A stretch of 64,000 bases of DNA from Nocardia uniformis NBRC 13702 (GTDB taxonomy: Bacteria; Actinomycetota; Actinomycetes; Mycobacteriales; Mycobacteriaceae): the NCBI RefSeq assembly GCF_001613345.1, contig NZ_BDCE01000049.1, forward strand, positions 62,001-126,000. Reading direction: 5' to 3'. The first letter of the stretch is position 1. Every line of letters starts with the position of its first letter. Positions 41,048 to 50,438 of the stretch are shown here, one piece after another. The position numbers and the translations under genes were made by a program. The notes below the pieces were generated by a model. That model searched no databases. It worked only from the letters and a program-made list of their open reading frames with translations, and was not told where the DNA came from.

Positions 41048-41365
41048 ATGACCGAACAACCCTGGGCTGCGGCGAACCTGCCGCGGATGCCCGGTCGCAA
41101 GGGCTTCGAACGCGAGCCGCGACGCCACCACGCCGGCGAAGGCATCGAGGACGGCTACAACCTACCGGGGTTCATCCTGTGTGCCCTGGGCGTCATCGCA
41201 CTGGCGCTGACGCTGACGGCGGCCGGATACGGATTCGCCGGTTGGGCGACCATCGCCGCGATCACCTCCGCGGCGCTGTTCATCGGTGGCGCGGGGTGGC
41301 TCTACGTCGAGTGGCACCGAGAACTTCGGCACCGTCCCGACGACAGGGCTCGCCAAGGGCATTGA
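41048..41365 (+). CDS. UsfY-like membrane protein
   Basis: A 105-residue protein: hydrophilic, basic N-terminus, two hydrophobic helices (FILCALGVIALALTLTAAGYG and TIAAITSAALFIGGAGWLYV) and a basic His/Arg tail. The topology and sigma-F promoter recall UsfY, encoded upstream of sigF in mycobacteria; sequence identity with UsfY was not tested. Its second half is nearly the same as the tail of the chimeric pseudogene at 21662-22432. GGAGG precedes the ATG. Confidence 0.65.
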   Translation: MTEQPWAAANLPRMPGRKGFEREPRRHHAGEGIEDGYNLPGFILCALGVIALALTLTAAGYGFAGWATIAAITSAALFIGGAGWLYVEWHRELRHRPDDRARQGH

Positions 41366-41437
41366 TCCTCGGCGACTCCAGATCGCGAAGGCCGCGATAG
41401 GCCGAGCCGCGTGCCATTCGTCGCTAGCATCGTGCTT

Positions 41438-42220
41438 GTGACCGAGAACAGAGCAGGTGGCGCATTCGGCTCGGCCGCGCTTGCCGCGTGCGCGTTTCTG
41501 GCAGGCTGCGGCGCCGATGACGCGAACACCGGACAGCCCCCGGCCACCTCCCCCGCAACGATATCGGTACTGCCCCAGCCGAGTTCGACAACCGTGGTCG
41601 CACCCGCCCCGACCGTCACGATCGGGGAAGTGCCCGGCAATCCGGACGCCGTCGAGGCGCTGCGGCCGTGGGTGCGAGATCTGGTGGACGGCGATATCGA
41701 GCAGCTGGTGCGCAAGTGCTGGACCATCGAACCGAACAATGCCCGGGATATGTACGCCGATCGAGACGGCATTCTCGCCGCGGTGGCCCAGCCCGGCATC
41801 GACGGGCAGTTCGCGGTGATCTGGCGGGGCCCGGACCGGACCGTCAGTGTGAAGCGCGGTGAAATCGCCTCCGGATACGCGTGCCCGCGCGTCGCCTCGA
41901 CCGGAGCCACCACCACCTTCAACGAAGCCGATGCGCGCTACGCGGTGCAGCGGTATCTGTCCCGCTGGGTCGGCACGCCCGTCGATCCGGCCGATGTCGA
42001 GGGCGAGTACCCGCTCGTCTGTGCCGGATCGGTGCTGGCGAACAATCCCGGAAGGCTCACCGGCAGCACCGGATTCGGCGAGCTGACCTCGACAACCACG
42101 GGCCGCGACAATGTCGAGGTATCGGTACCGGTGACGAATTCATCCGGTGTGACACAGCCACTGGTCTTCACGGTGACCATCGGCCCGGAGGGCTACTGCG
42201 TCAACGACATCAGCGGCTGA
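41438..42220 (+). CDS. Putative lipoprotein
   Basis: A 260-residue exported protein. A short signal ends in ACAFLAGC (Cys near 24), followed by a Thr/Pro-rich linker of about 35 residues and a globular part of mixed strands with four Cys (KCWTI, ACPRV, VCAGS, YCVND). GTG start. Function unknown. It is followed 67 bp later by a Ser/Thr kinase gene, which might be co-expressed. Confidence 0.75.
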   Translation: MTENRAGGAFGSAALAACAFLAGCGADDANTGQPPATSPATISVLPQPSSTTVVAPAPTVTIGEVPGNPDAVEALRPWVRDLVDGDIEQLVRKCWTIEPNNARDMYADRDGILAAVAQPGIDGQFAVIWRGPDRTVSVKRGEIASGYACPRVASTGATTTFNEADARYAVQRYLSRWVGTPVDPADVEGEYPLVCAGSVLANNPGRLTGSTGFGELTSTTTGRDNVEVSVPVTNSSGVTQPLVFTVTIGPEGYCVNDISG

Positions 42221-42287
42221 ACCTCGGCCGGTGGCGGTCCGGAGTAGGCGTGTCGCGGTGCGGGAACGATGGCAATAGGCTGGCGCG

Positions 42288-43955
42288 GTGATTTCCGGGC
42301 GGACAGTGGTCGACGGGCGCTTCGAATTGCTCGAACCGCTCGGCAGCGGCGGTATGGGCACCGTGTGGCGGGCCTATGACCTCGCGCTGCATCGTGAGGT
42401 GGCGCTCAAGGAGGTACGGGCCACCGACGACGGCACGGCGGGCTCGACCGGCGTACAACGGAAGCGGGTACTGCGGGAGGCACGGGCCCTGGCCCGGATC
42501 GGGCATCCGAATGTGGTGGCCATCCACCACATCGTCGATTCGCCCGCCACCGTGCATCCGTGGATTGTGATGGAGCTGGTGCGCGGTCGCGGCCTCGCCG
42601 ACCAGCTCGCACTCGGCCCGATGGAACCCGCGCGCGCCGCGCAGATCGGGCGCGGTGTCCTGGCGGCGCTGCGGGCCGCGCATGCGGTCGGCGTGCTGCA
42701 TCGCGATATCAAGCCCGCGAATGTGCTACTGCGCGAAGACGGTTCGCCGGTCCTGACCGATTTCGGTATCGCGGCGATCGATGGTTTGAACGGGCTCACC
42801 TCGACCGGCAGTGTGGTCGGCTCACTCGATTACGTCGCTCCCGAACGCCTCGACGGCCAGGAGGGCCATCCGGCCTCCGACCTGTGGTCGCTGGGGTTGT
42901 TGCTCTATGTCGCGGTGGAGGGCTATCACCCGCTGCGCCGCGACACCACCGTCGGCACCCTGGCCGCGGTGCTGAAAGGTGAAGTGCCGCCGCCGCGCCG
43001 GGCCGGAGCGCTCACGGCACTGTTGCAGGCGCTGCTCGTGACCGATCCGAACCGTCGGCCCGCGGCCGAGCAGGTGGATCGGATGCTCGCCGAGGCGAGC
43101 GGCGCGGTTGTCGCGCCCCCGTACACTGCCGCCGCGGGGTCACCGCCGATCGAGCCCGCTCACATCTCGGCGTCACAGCCGGTTACACACGCTCACAGCC
43201 CCGTGTCACAGTCGATGACGCACGCTCGTAGGTCCGCGCCGCAACCGATTACGCACACTCCCCCACCCTGGCCGCCCACCCCTCCCGGTCGGAACCACCG
43301 GTGGACCGCGGCCGGTGTCGCCAGTGCGGTCCTCATTGCCGTGGTGGTCGCGGCGGTCGCCCTGCGACCCGACTCCACCGGCTCCCAGGCAAACCCGACA
43401 CAGTCCGCGGGCACGAGTCAACCACTGAGCGCGAACCCATCGCCGAGCAGCGAGCGACCATCCGGTACGACGGCGGCCACCGGATCCGCGGCTCCCGCCG
43501 CCGTGGAACTACTCACCCCCGACGGCATCAGGCAGGCCATAGCGGCCTTCGAAACCGCCTCCGGGGGAAAGGAGTTCACCAGCGCGTCCTTCCATCAGAC
43601 GCACGCCAGCACCGGCGCTCCCATCGACACCGAATCGGGGCGCTACGACAACTACACCTACCGCGACGGCGTGGCCACCCGCCAGGGGCCCGGCGGAACT
43701 CTCACCGGCGGCGACACCACGATCCAACTGAGCTCGATCGACTGGGATATTCTCCCGGAACTATTCCGCACCGCGGACGAAAAGCTCGGCGTACCCAACG
43801 CCACCACGCGCTATGTGCTGGTCGACCCCGCCTGGACCTTCAACAACAATCGACCGACGATCAAGGTCTATCTGAGCGACGATTACGGGGGCACCGCGTA
43901 CCTGGCCGCCGATACCGATGGCACCGTCGTAAAAATCTATGCCCGCGAGCGGTGA
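42288..43955 (+). CDS. Membrane Ser/Thr protein kinase (PknB-like) with extracellular sensor
   Basis: A 555-residue receptor kinase. Residues about 10-275 form the catalytic domain: GSGGMGTVW, Lys 41 in VALKEV, VLHRDIKPANVLL, LTDFGIAAI and VAPERL. A His/Ser/Pro-rich juxtamembrane linker follows, then one helix (about 339-360) and an outside domain of about 190 residues with a Ser/Thr-rich stalk (TSASFHQTHAS, VLVDPAWTFNNN). No PASTA repeats. Its ligand is unknown. Confidence 0.92.
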   Translation: MISGRTVVDGRFELLEPLGSGGMGTVWRAYDLALHREVALKEVRATDDGTAGSTGVQRKRVLREARALARIGHPNVVAIHHIVDSPATVHPWIVMELVRGRGLADQLALGPMEPARAAQIGRGVLAALRAAHAVGVLHRDIKPANVLLREDGSPVLTDFGIAAIDGLNGLTSTGSVVGSLDYVAPERLDGQEGHPASDLWSLGLLLYVAVEGYHPLRRDTTVGTLAAVLKGEVPPPRRAGALTALLQALLVTDPNRRPAAEQVDRMLAEASGAVVAPPYTAAAGSPPIEPAHISASQPVTHAHSPVSQSMTHARRSAPQPITHTPPPWPPTPPGRNHRWTAAGVASAVLIAVVVAAVALRPDSTGSQANPTQSAGTSQPLSANPSPSSERPSGTTAATGSAAPAAVELLTPDGIRQAIAAFETASGGKEFTSASFHQTHASTGAPIDTESGRYDNYTYRDGVATRQGPGGTLTGGDTTIQLSSIDWDILPELFRTADEKLGVPNATTRYVLVDPAWTFNNNRPTIKVYLSDDYGGTAYLAADTDGTVVKIYARER

Positions 43956-43981
43956 TTCGGCGCGTTCACGCGGCACGGGCC

Positions 43982-44869
43982 CTAACCGTTGAGTTCGGAC
44001 AGTCGGTTGCGCCGAGCGACCTCTTCGTGCAAACCGGCAACCGTCGGCGGTAGCGCCCCGGGCTCGCGCAGCGTCGGTCGCGGCATCGGCTCCACATCGG
44101 AGTCGATCATCGTCACCCGGATGACCGCACCGGGGCGATCCAGTGCCCAGGCATGCGTATGACCAGGCCGCGGATAGGTTTTCGCTTCCGACCCGTACAC
44201 GAATCGGGCATCGTCGGCGACGAGTTTGAACCGACCGGCCATCGAATCACCATCGCTTCTATTGCCCGGATCCAGCAGTGATAGCGCGTCCTGCACCGCA
44301 CGCAGCAGCTTGTCGCGGTCCGGGGTCTGCATTGCCGGAATCCTGGGCGCGCGACCCGCTTCGACCGCGGCGATGCGCCCCGACTGATCCTCGAATCGCG
44401 CCGGGAACGGCAGGGTGAAGCACACATCGATGTGGACCGGGGCGTCGATGGGTTGCCACCGGATTCCGACCTGGCGCAACGCGTCCGCGGCGATGGTGTC
44501 ACGCCAGCCGTACATCTGCTTATCCGCGGCGCGCAGCTGACCGGGGGCGACCGCGACCATCGAGCCCTGGGTCTTCGGGATTCCATGCGAGACCAGCCAG
44601 AGCGTCTGATCGGGCACGGTCGCCATACCGCCGAGCCCGAGATCGGTGACCACCGCGTCACCGGTCGCCGACTCGAACCGATCCGCGCGCCGCTGCGCGG
44701 TGGCAGCGCTTTTGCTCGGTGCGCGGCGAGCGGATTTCGCGGTCGGCACGGCCGCGGTATGTCCGCAGCGCGGGCACTGTGAGGTACTCGTACCGACCAG
44801 GAAGCCACAGCCATCGCAGATTCGGCGATGACCGGCATCGATGAGAGCCTGGGCGTCGAATGCGCTCAC
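43982..44869 (-). CDS. RusA-like nuclease with N-terminal zinc ribbon
   Basis: A 295-residue protein. Residues about 15-40 form a zinc ribbon (CDGCGFLVG, CPRCGH). Residues about 90-265 resemble RusA Holliday-junction resolvases: GIPKTQGSMVAV, and TPDRDKLLRAVQDALS near 185, like the family's PDxDNLxKxxxDAL. RusA is often phage-borne, yet no phage genes are nearby. Single gene. Confidence 0.6.
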   Translation of the reverse strand: MSAFDAQALIDAGHRRICDGCGFLVGTSTSQCPRCGHTAAVPTAKSARRAPSKSAATAQRRADRFESATGDAVVTDLGLGGMATVPDQTLWLVSHGIPKTQGSMVAVAPGQLRAADKQMYGWRDTIAADALRQVGIRWQPIDAPVHIDVCFTLPFPARFEDQSGRIAAVEAGRAPRIPAMQTPDRDKLLRAVQDALSLLDPGNRSDGDSMAGRFKLVADDARFVYGSEAKTYPRPGHTHAWALDRPGAVIRVTMIDSDVEPMPRPTLREPGALPPTVAGLHEEVARRNRLSELNG

Positions 44870-45051
44870 CGCGGCCTACTCACCCGTCCCGGGCCGGCTC
44901 GGCGCGAACCACGGCTGGTGGGTGGTCATCGACGATCCTTTCGACGGTGGGGCTGCGGACCGATTCTCCCCCACGATCGTTCATACCTCGCCGACCGCCT
45001 CGCTACCCGCGCGGTTCGGCGCGGCGGCCGGTGATTTCCGGCAGTCCGGTG

Positions 45052-45654
45052 TCAGAAGGTGTCGCGCCCGATGCGGTTGTTCATGGTGCGCCACTCGCGA
45101 TCCCAGGTCGCATTGCGGCGCGAATTCGACAGGCCGCGGGTCGCCCAGACCAGTACCGCTGCGACGCACCAGGTTTCGACAAGGATCGCCACGCCGGTAC
45201 CAATCCCCTCGGCGGCGGCCGTACCGGTGCGGGCGGGGGCGGTGGTGGAGTTGCCGTCCCGGTCGATCCAGACGGGCGTGTGGGTCCCGGCGATGGCGGG
45301 GGTCGTGAGATCGAGATCGGCGGAGCCGGTATTGCCGTCGTGATTCCAGCGAACCGTTACCGGGAAGCGCTCCACGCGCACTCCGCTACGGTCGCCCACC
45401 ACCGTCTCGGGTGTATCGGTAACCGTGGCGGTGACCCGGGTTTTGCCGGCGTCTTCGGCCGCGATGCGATCCGCCGCTCCGGTGTAGCTGGCCGTGCCCA
45501 CCGCCCCCGCGATCGGTACGGCCATCAGTGCCGCGAAGACGGCTATCAGCCAGACCAGGGCTTCGCAGCGGTCCGATGCGCGCATGAGTGGATTGGGATT
45601 CCACGGTTGCACCCGCCACAGGCGCAACGGCAAATTCGCCGACACCTGGACCAC
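45052..45654 (-). CDS. Rv1733c-like membrane protein
   Basis: A 200-residue protein with two transmembrane helices (residues about 33-55 and 155-172) framing an outside domain with TPVWIDRDGNST. Opening NPLMRASDRCEALV is typical of the Rv1733c family, a dormancy-associated antigen group of mycobacteria. Function unknown. Converges on nothing obvious; overlaps a decayed esterase upstream by frame only. Confidence 0.8.
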   Translation of the reverse strand: MVQVSANLPLRLWRVQPWNPNPLMRASDRCEALVWLIAVFAALMAVPIAGAVGTASYTGAADRIAAEDAGKTRVTATVTDTPETVVGDRSGVRVERFPVTVRWNHDGNTGSADLDLTTPAIAGTHTPVWIDRDGNSTTAPARTGTAAAEGIGTGVAILVETWCVAAVLVWATRGLSNSRRNATWDREWRTMNNRIGRDTF

Positions 45655-45789
45655 CCTCTCTCCACGGCGCCGCTGATACCGTCTACATCGGTGCGGATGC
45701 CCCGTCTGCTACCTCCGCAAACCCGATCCCTCCCGGTGACCACCGGGGTTGTCACAGTTGCGCTCCGAAATGCGCGATCTCCCGCACCA

Positions 45790-46417
45790 ACCCACCGGGT
45801 GGCCGGATCGCCGGCCAGCGCCAGGGCCGAGAACGCGCCCGGCCGACTGCCCACGGTGATATTCGCCGGATCACCACCGAATGCCGCGATATTCGCGGTC
45901 ACCCACCGCAACGCCGCCGCCTGATCCTGCGAACCGAGATTCTCCGCGCCGATCTGTGGCAGGTACAGATATCCGAGTGGCCCGAGCCGGTAGTTGGCGG
46001 TGACCACCACGATATCGCCGAGTCCGGCCAGTCGGGCACCGCCGTACCAATCCCATCCACTGCCGCTGGTGAATCCGCCACCGTGCAACCACAACAGCAC
46101 CGGACGCGGACCGGCGCTGCCCGCTGGAGTCCACACAGTGAGGTTCTCCGCAGCCGTCCTCGTTCCAATCCGGAATCCGGGTTCCCATAACCGATTCCAG
46201 CCGCGAGGGCCACTACGGCACAGACGGCCCGGGGTGCGCGGCCGCTCGGATGCCGGACCAGTCGGGATGCGGGGCGCGGCCGCGCAAATCGCAAGTCCCC
46301 CACCGGCGATGCGGCGAACGGGATATCGCGAAACGCGGCAACACCCGATTGCTCCGCCACGCCGCGCACCGCTCCAGTCGCGGTGTCGACCACCAAATCC
46401 CGTCCGTCGCTGATCAT
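45790..46417 (-). pseudogene. Type-B carboxylesterase remnant
   Basis: The N-terminus reads ISDGRDLVVDTATGAVRGVAEQSG and FRDIPFAASPVGDLRFA in one frame. After a shift the next frame gives ENLTVWTPAG, LLWLHGGGFTSGSG, DIVVVTANYRLGPLGYLYL and ALRWVTANIAAFGGDPANIT. The nucleophile motif (normally FGESAGA) is damaged to GSRPGA, and homology stops near 45790, so more than half of the ~500-residue enzyme is gone. Confidence 0.8.
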
Positions 46418-46543
46418 CTGCGCATTCAGGTGGGTTCGGGCCGTGCGGTCCACCTCCCATCCCGATCACAGGTCGGTCAAACTCGCTCGCGGCGCCCGTG
46501 CGCGGCGTAGATTCACCCGCACGCTTTTAGAGGAGTCCTTCTC

Positions 46544-47332
46544 ATGACGAACGCGCCGCACTCGCGGATTCGCACGGATATTCCCCATTCGGCCCGAATC
46601 TGGAACTTCTGGATGGGCGGCGAGGACTACTACGAGGTAGACCGCTTGGCAGGTGAGGCCGGTCTCGACGCGTATCCGGAAATCAGAACCATGGCCGTCC
46701 AGTCGCGACGCTTCCTGATCCGGGCGGTGCGCTACCTGGCCGCCGAAGCCGGGATCCGCCAATTCCTGGATATCGGAACGGGTTTGCCCACCATGCAGAA
46801 CACCCACGAGGTGGCTCAGGGCATCGCTCCGGAGTCGAGAATCGTGTACGTGGACAATGATCCGATGGTGTTGGCGCACGCCCGCGCCCTGCTCACCAGC
46901 ACCTCCGCCGAGGGTGTCACCACCTATCTGGAGGCGGATTTCAATAATCCGGAGGACATCCTCGCCGGTGCCCGCCACGTGCTGAACTTCAACAAACCCA
47001 TCGCGATCATGTTCATCGGCGTTCTCGGCCATGCCCGTACCTACCAGCACATGCGGCGCATTATCGACACCTGCATGGACGCGGTCCCGTCCGGTAGCTA
47101 CCTCGCCCTCTACGACGGCACCGTCGACGATCCCGGCTATGTGACCCTGTGCGAGAACTATGCCCGCACCGGCGGCGTCCCCTACAACCCGCGCACGCCG
47201 GAGGAGATTCTCGGCTGCTTCGAGGGCTTGGAACTGGTGCCGCCCGGCGTGACACCCATTGATCGGTGGCGGGTCGACGATCCCGAGCACAAGCACACTT
47301 CCGCGCACGGTGGAGTGGCGCGCAAGCCATGA
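46544..47332 (+). CDS. SAM-dependent methyltransferase, DUF574 type (copy 2)
   Basis: A 262-residue paralogue of the protein at 25274. Shared segments are RTDIPHSARIWNFWMGGEDYY, RQFLDIGTGLPTMQNTHEVAQ, IVYVDNDPMVLAHARALLTS and the GGVARKP end. AGGAG precedes the ATG. Similarity extends over the whole length and at the DNA level, suggesting duplication. Substrate unknown. Confidence 0.9.
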   Translation: MTNAPHSRIRTDIPHSARIWNFWMGGEDYYEVDRLAGEAGLDAYPEIRTMAVQSRRFLIRAVRYLAAEAGIRQFLDIGTGLPTMQNTHEVAQGIAPESRIVYVDNDPMVLAHARALLTSTSAEGVTTYLEADFNNPEDILAGARHVLNFNKPIAIMFIGVLGHARTYQHMRRIIDTCMDAVPSGSYLALYDGTVDDPGYVTLCENYARTGGVPYNPRTPEEILGCFEGLELVPPGVTPIDRWRVDDPEHKHTSAHGGVARKP

Positions 47333-47352
47333 TTCGCGGGTAGGGTGCGGCG

Positions 47353-48132
47353 GTGCAACTCGCCGAATTCGTCGAAACCGGGACCTCGATCGTCGATCGG
47401 CTCACCACTACACAGACGCCGCCGGTGTGGTGGCTGGTGGTGGTGACCGGGATCGCGGCGCTATTGACCGTCATGTACCGACCGACCTGGCGGCTCACCC
47501 GCAATGTGGTCACCATCGTGCACGAGGGCGGTCACGCGTTCATGGCACTGTTGACCGGTCGGCGACTCAACAGCATACGCCTGCATTCGGACACCTCGGG
47601 CCTGACCGTCTCCAGTGGTAAGCCGTACGGCTTGGGCATGGTCCTGACCACCATGGCCGGATATCCCGCACCGGCCATCCTCGGTCTGGGCTATGCCGCG
47701 CTGCTGGGCGCGCACCGCATCACACTCATGCTGTGGACCGCGATCGTCCTGCTCGCCGCACTGCTGCTGAAGGTGCGCAACGGTTTCGGCCTGCTGTCGG
47801 TCTTCCTGCTGGGCGCGGCCATTGTGGCGGTCTCCTGGTTCGGCACCGACGACCTGCAGGCCGGATTCGCCTACTACGCCGCCTGGTTCCTGCTGCTGGC
47901 CGCCGCGCGCCCGGTCGTCGAACTGCAACGCAACCGTCGGCACGAACCCAATTCCGATGCCGACCAGCTCGCGCGCCTCACCCGAATTCCGGGCACCGTC
48001 TGGGTGCTGTTCTTCGGACTGATCGCCGTGGCCGCCCTGCTGTTCGGCGCGCGCCTGCTGCTCCTCGATGTCACCGGAACGTGTATCCCATGGCTGACGC
48101 AGAGCACCTGTCCCGCCCCGACCGCCCCCTGA
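47353..48132 (+). CDS. M50-like membrane metalloprotease
   Basis: A 259-residue membrane protein with about seven hydrophobic segments. The zinc motif HEGGH (VTIVHEGGHAFMALLTG near residue 57) and GRRLNSIRLHSDTSGLT fit the M50B-like family of actinobacteria. The later NPDG-like site is not obvious, so peptidase activity is uncertain. GTG start. It follows the methyltransferase by 20 bp. Confidence 0.82.
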   Translation: MQLAEFVETGTSIVDRLTTTQTPPVWWLVVVTGIAALLTVMYRPTWRLTRNVVTIVHEGGHAFMALLTGRRLNSIRLHSDTSGLTVSSGKPYGLGMVLTTMAGYPAPAILGLGYAALLGAHRITLMLWTAIVLLAALLLKVRNGFGLLSVFLLGAAIVAVSWFGTDDLQAGFAYYAAWFLLLAAARPVVELQRNRRHEPNSDADQLARLTRIPGTVWVLFFGLIAVAALLFGARLLLLDVTGTCIPWLTQSTCPAPTAP

Positions 48133-48290
48133 CCCTGGGCCACCGCGAGAAATTCATCCCTGCAATGATTCTCGAGAACGGGGGCTAACATTCGACAGGC
48201 AGGGCCCGGGTGATCATCGACACGCGCATCCGGAAGCGGACCGGCAAGCATTCGGCGCGGTCCGAACGTTAGGTACGCAGGAGGTTTGGG

Positions 48291-49100
48291 ATGGACAGAC
48301 CGGCTTGGGCCCCAGAGGGCGTGGATATGACGCAGGCCAGTCCCGCGCGCATGTACGACGCACTGCTGGGCGGCTCACACAACTTCGAGATCGACCGCAT
48401 GGCCGCGGAAATGGGTAAGAAGCTGGTGCCGGATCTGCCGCGGCTGGCACTGAGCAATCGGGCCTTCCTGCGCCGTGCGGTGCGCTTCCTGGCCGATGCC
48501 GGGGTGCGGCAGTTCTTCGATATCGGCTCCGGGATTCCGACGGTCGGCAATGTGCACGAGGTGGCTCAGGCCATCGATCCGGAATGCCGGGTTCTGTACG
48601 CGGATATCGATCCGGTGGCCGTGGCGCACGCCAAGGCCATCCTGCAGGGCGATGAGCGGGTCGGCGCGATCGAAGCGGATCTGCGTAAACCGGCTGAACT
48701 GCTCGAACGTGCCCAGGAAACCGGGCTCATCGACTTCTCGCAGCCGGTCGGCGTACTCCTTATCGCGGTACTGCACCTGGTCGGCGATGCGGAACGGCCC
48801 GCCGAACTGGTGACCGAACTGCGCGCGGCGGTCCCGGGCGGCAGCTACGTGGCCATCTCGCACCTGACCTCGGCGCAGCGCCCCGAGGACGCCGCCAGAC
48901 TCGGCGCCAATGCCGCGGACGAGAACAAGATCGGTATTCACTTCCGGTCGCGCGAAGCGATCACCACCATGTTCGACGGCTGGGAACTGGTCGAACCGGG
49001 TGTGGTGGAACTGCCGTCGTGGCGACCGGAGTCCGAACAGGATCGGCACGAAATCGCAGGTCGCTCATTGGGTTTGGCGGGCGTCGGTCGGAAGGTCTGA
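48291..49100 (+). CDS. SAM-dependent methyltransferase, DUF574 type (copy 3)
   Basis: A 269-residue, more diverged member of the same family. It has the family start ASPARMYDALLGGSHNFEIDR, RQFFDIGSGIPTVGNVHEVAQ and VLYADIDPVAVAHAKAIL. AGGAGG precedes the ATG. Its end lies 28 bp before the GGDEF gene, so both may be on one transcript. Confidence 0.9.
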   Translation: MDRPAWAPEGVDMTQASPARMYDALLGGSHNFEIDRMAAEMGKKLVPDLPRLALSNRAFLRRAVRFLADAGVRQFFDIGSGIPTVGNVHEVAQAIDPECRVLYADIDPVAVAHAKAILQGDERVGAIEADLRKPAELLERAQETGLIDFSQPVGVLLIAVLHLVGDAERPAELVTELRAAVPGGSYVAISHLTSAQRPEDAARLGANAADENKIGIHFRSREAITTMFDGWELVEPGVVELPSWRPESEQDRHEIAGRSLGLAGVGRKV

Positions 49101-49128
49101 TACCACGGACAAGCGGCAGGGGGTAGTA

Positions 49129-50427
49129 GTGGTGGGAGCACGGGAGCTAGCCGTACGTTGGGCCGACCTGCTCGACGGTGCGGTCGCCCCGACGCTCACC
49201 CGCGCGCAGGTGGTGACGCTGCTGAGCCGCTACACCCCCGGTCTGATCACGGCGATACGCGAGGGTGGCGATACCGCCATCGCCCGCGAGATCGCCGCCG
49301 CCCTGGTCGCCGCCAACTACCGCGACTCCCTGGCCGTGCACCGGTCGGTGCTGCTCATCTGCGTCGGACTCCTCGACGCCGACTATCCCGATCCCGCCGC
49401 TCCCGACTACTTCCCGGCCCGCACCCGAGCCCTACAGGTCGCCGCCGAATTCGCGGCCGCGTTCACCGCCGACCTGCGCACCGCCGCGCTGGCCGAGCAG
49501 GAAACCACCCTGGCCGCCGCGCTCACCGCGGCCCGCGAGGCCGAAGCACGGCGGCAACTGTCGGAGGCGCGGTTCGAGGCCATTTTCACGGGTGCGTCGG
49601 TCGGTATCGGCACCATCGACATAACCACCGGACAGGTCGTGGATGTGAACGCGGCCATGGCCGAAACCCTGGGCTTCGCCCGCGAGACCATGCCGGGCCG
49701 GTCGGTGGCCGATATTCTCGGACCCCAGAACATCGGACACGCCTTCGCGGAGTTCCAACGTCTGCTCAGCGGCGAGGTCGATCGCTTCCGTCTCGAAACC
49801 GAACACAGCCGCCCCGATGGCAGCCACTCCACCATCGACCTCTCCATGTCGGTGGTGCGCGACGGCGACGGCAACCCCCGCTTCCTCGTCGGCGTCACCG
49901 TCGACATCACCGAACGCAAACAGTTGGCCGATCGGCTCTGGCACGACGCGCACCATGATTCGCTCACCGGCCTGCCGAATCGGCTGCTGTTCTTCGACCG
50001 CCTCGCCACCGCCGTACCCCCGGTCGGCGTCTGCTATCTGGACCTGGACGGGTTCAAGGAGATCAATGACGAACGCGGCCACACGGCGGGCGATCGGGTC
50101 CTGCGCGATGTGGCCACCCGCCTGCTCACCACCGTCTCGGCGGTCGGCGGGATGGCGGCACGCATCGGCGGGGACGAATTCATCGTGCTGGTGGAGAGGT
50201 GCGGCGCCGACGAATTGGCGAAACTCGCCGAGGAGATCCGCACCGCGCTGGCGTGCCCGTTCGAGGTGGACGGACAGCAGGTGACGGTGGGCGCGAGTAT
50301 CGGCACCGCTGTCGCCGAAACCGCGCCCGCGGTCGTGGACGATCTCATGCATACGGTGGATACGGCCATGTACGCCAATAAGTCTCAGCGCACACCGCGG
50401 CAGGCGTACGGCCCGCGCGGACGCTAG
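49129..50427 (+). CDS. Diguanylate cyclase with PAS domain
   Basis: A 432-residue protein. The N-terminal ~120 residues are helical and of unknown function; a coiled segment follows. PAS is at about 150-265 (RFEAIFTGASVGIGTIDI to VGVTVDITERKQL) and GGDEF at about 275-430. The active site is intact: LDLDGFKEIND and ARIGGDEFIVL near 346. An RxxD inhibitory site is not apparent. It should make cyclic di-GMP. GTG start (49129 or 49132). Confidence 0.9.
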   Translation: MVGARELAVRWADLLDGAVAPTLTRAQVVTLLSRYTPGLITAIREGGDTAIAREIAAALVAANYRDSLAVHRSVLLICVGLLDADYPDPAAPDYFPARTRALQVAAEFAAAFTADLRTAALAEQETTLAAALTAAREAEARRQLSEARFEAIFTGASVGIGTIDITTGQVVDVNAAMAETLGFARETMPGRSVADILGPQNIGHAFAEFQRLLSGEVDRFRLETEHSRPDGSHSTIDLSMSVVRDGDGNPRFLVGVTVDITERKQLADRLWHDAHHDSLTGLPNRLLFFDRLATAVPPVGVCYLDLDGFKEINDERGHTAGDRVLRDVATRLLTTVSAVGGMAARIGGDEFIVLVERCGADELAKLAEEIRTALACPFEVDGQQVTVGASIGTAVAETAPAVVDDLMHTVDTAMYANKSQRTPRQAYGPRGR

Positions 50428-50438
50428 TTCGCTCCGGC

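Noticed and set aside
44870..45051. Short frames between the RusA-like and Rv1733c-like genes
   Set aside because: All are Arg/Pro/Gly-rich shadows without start signals or motifs.
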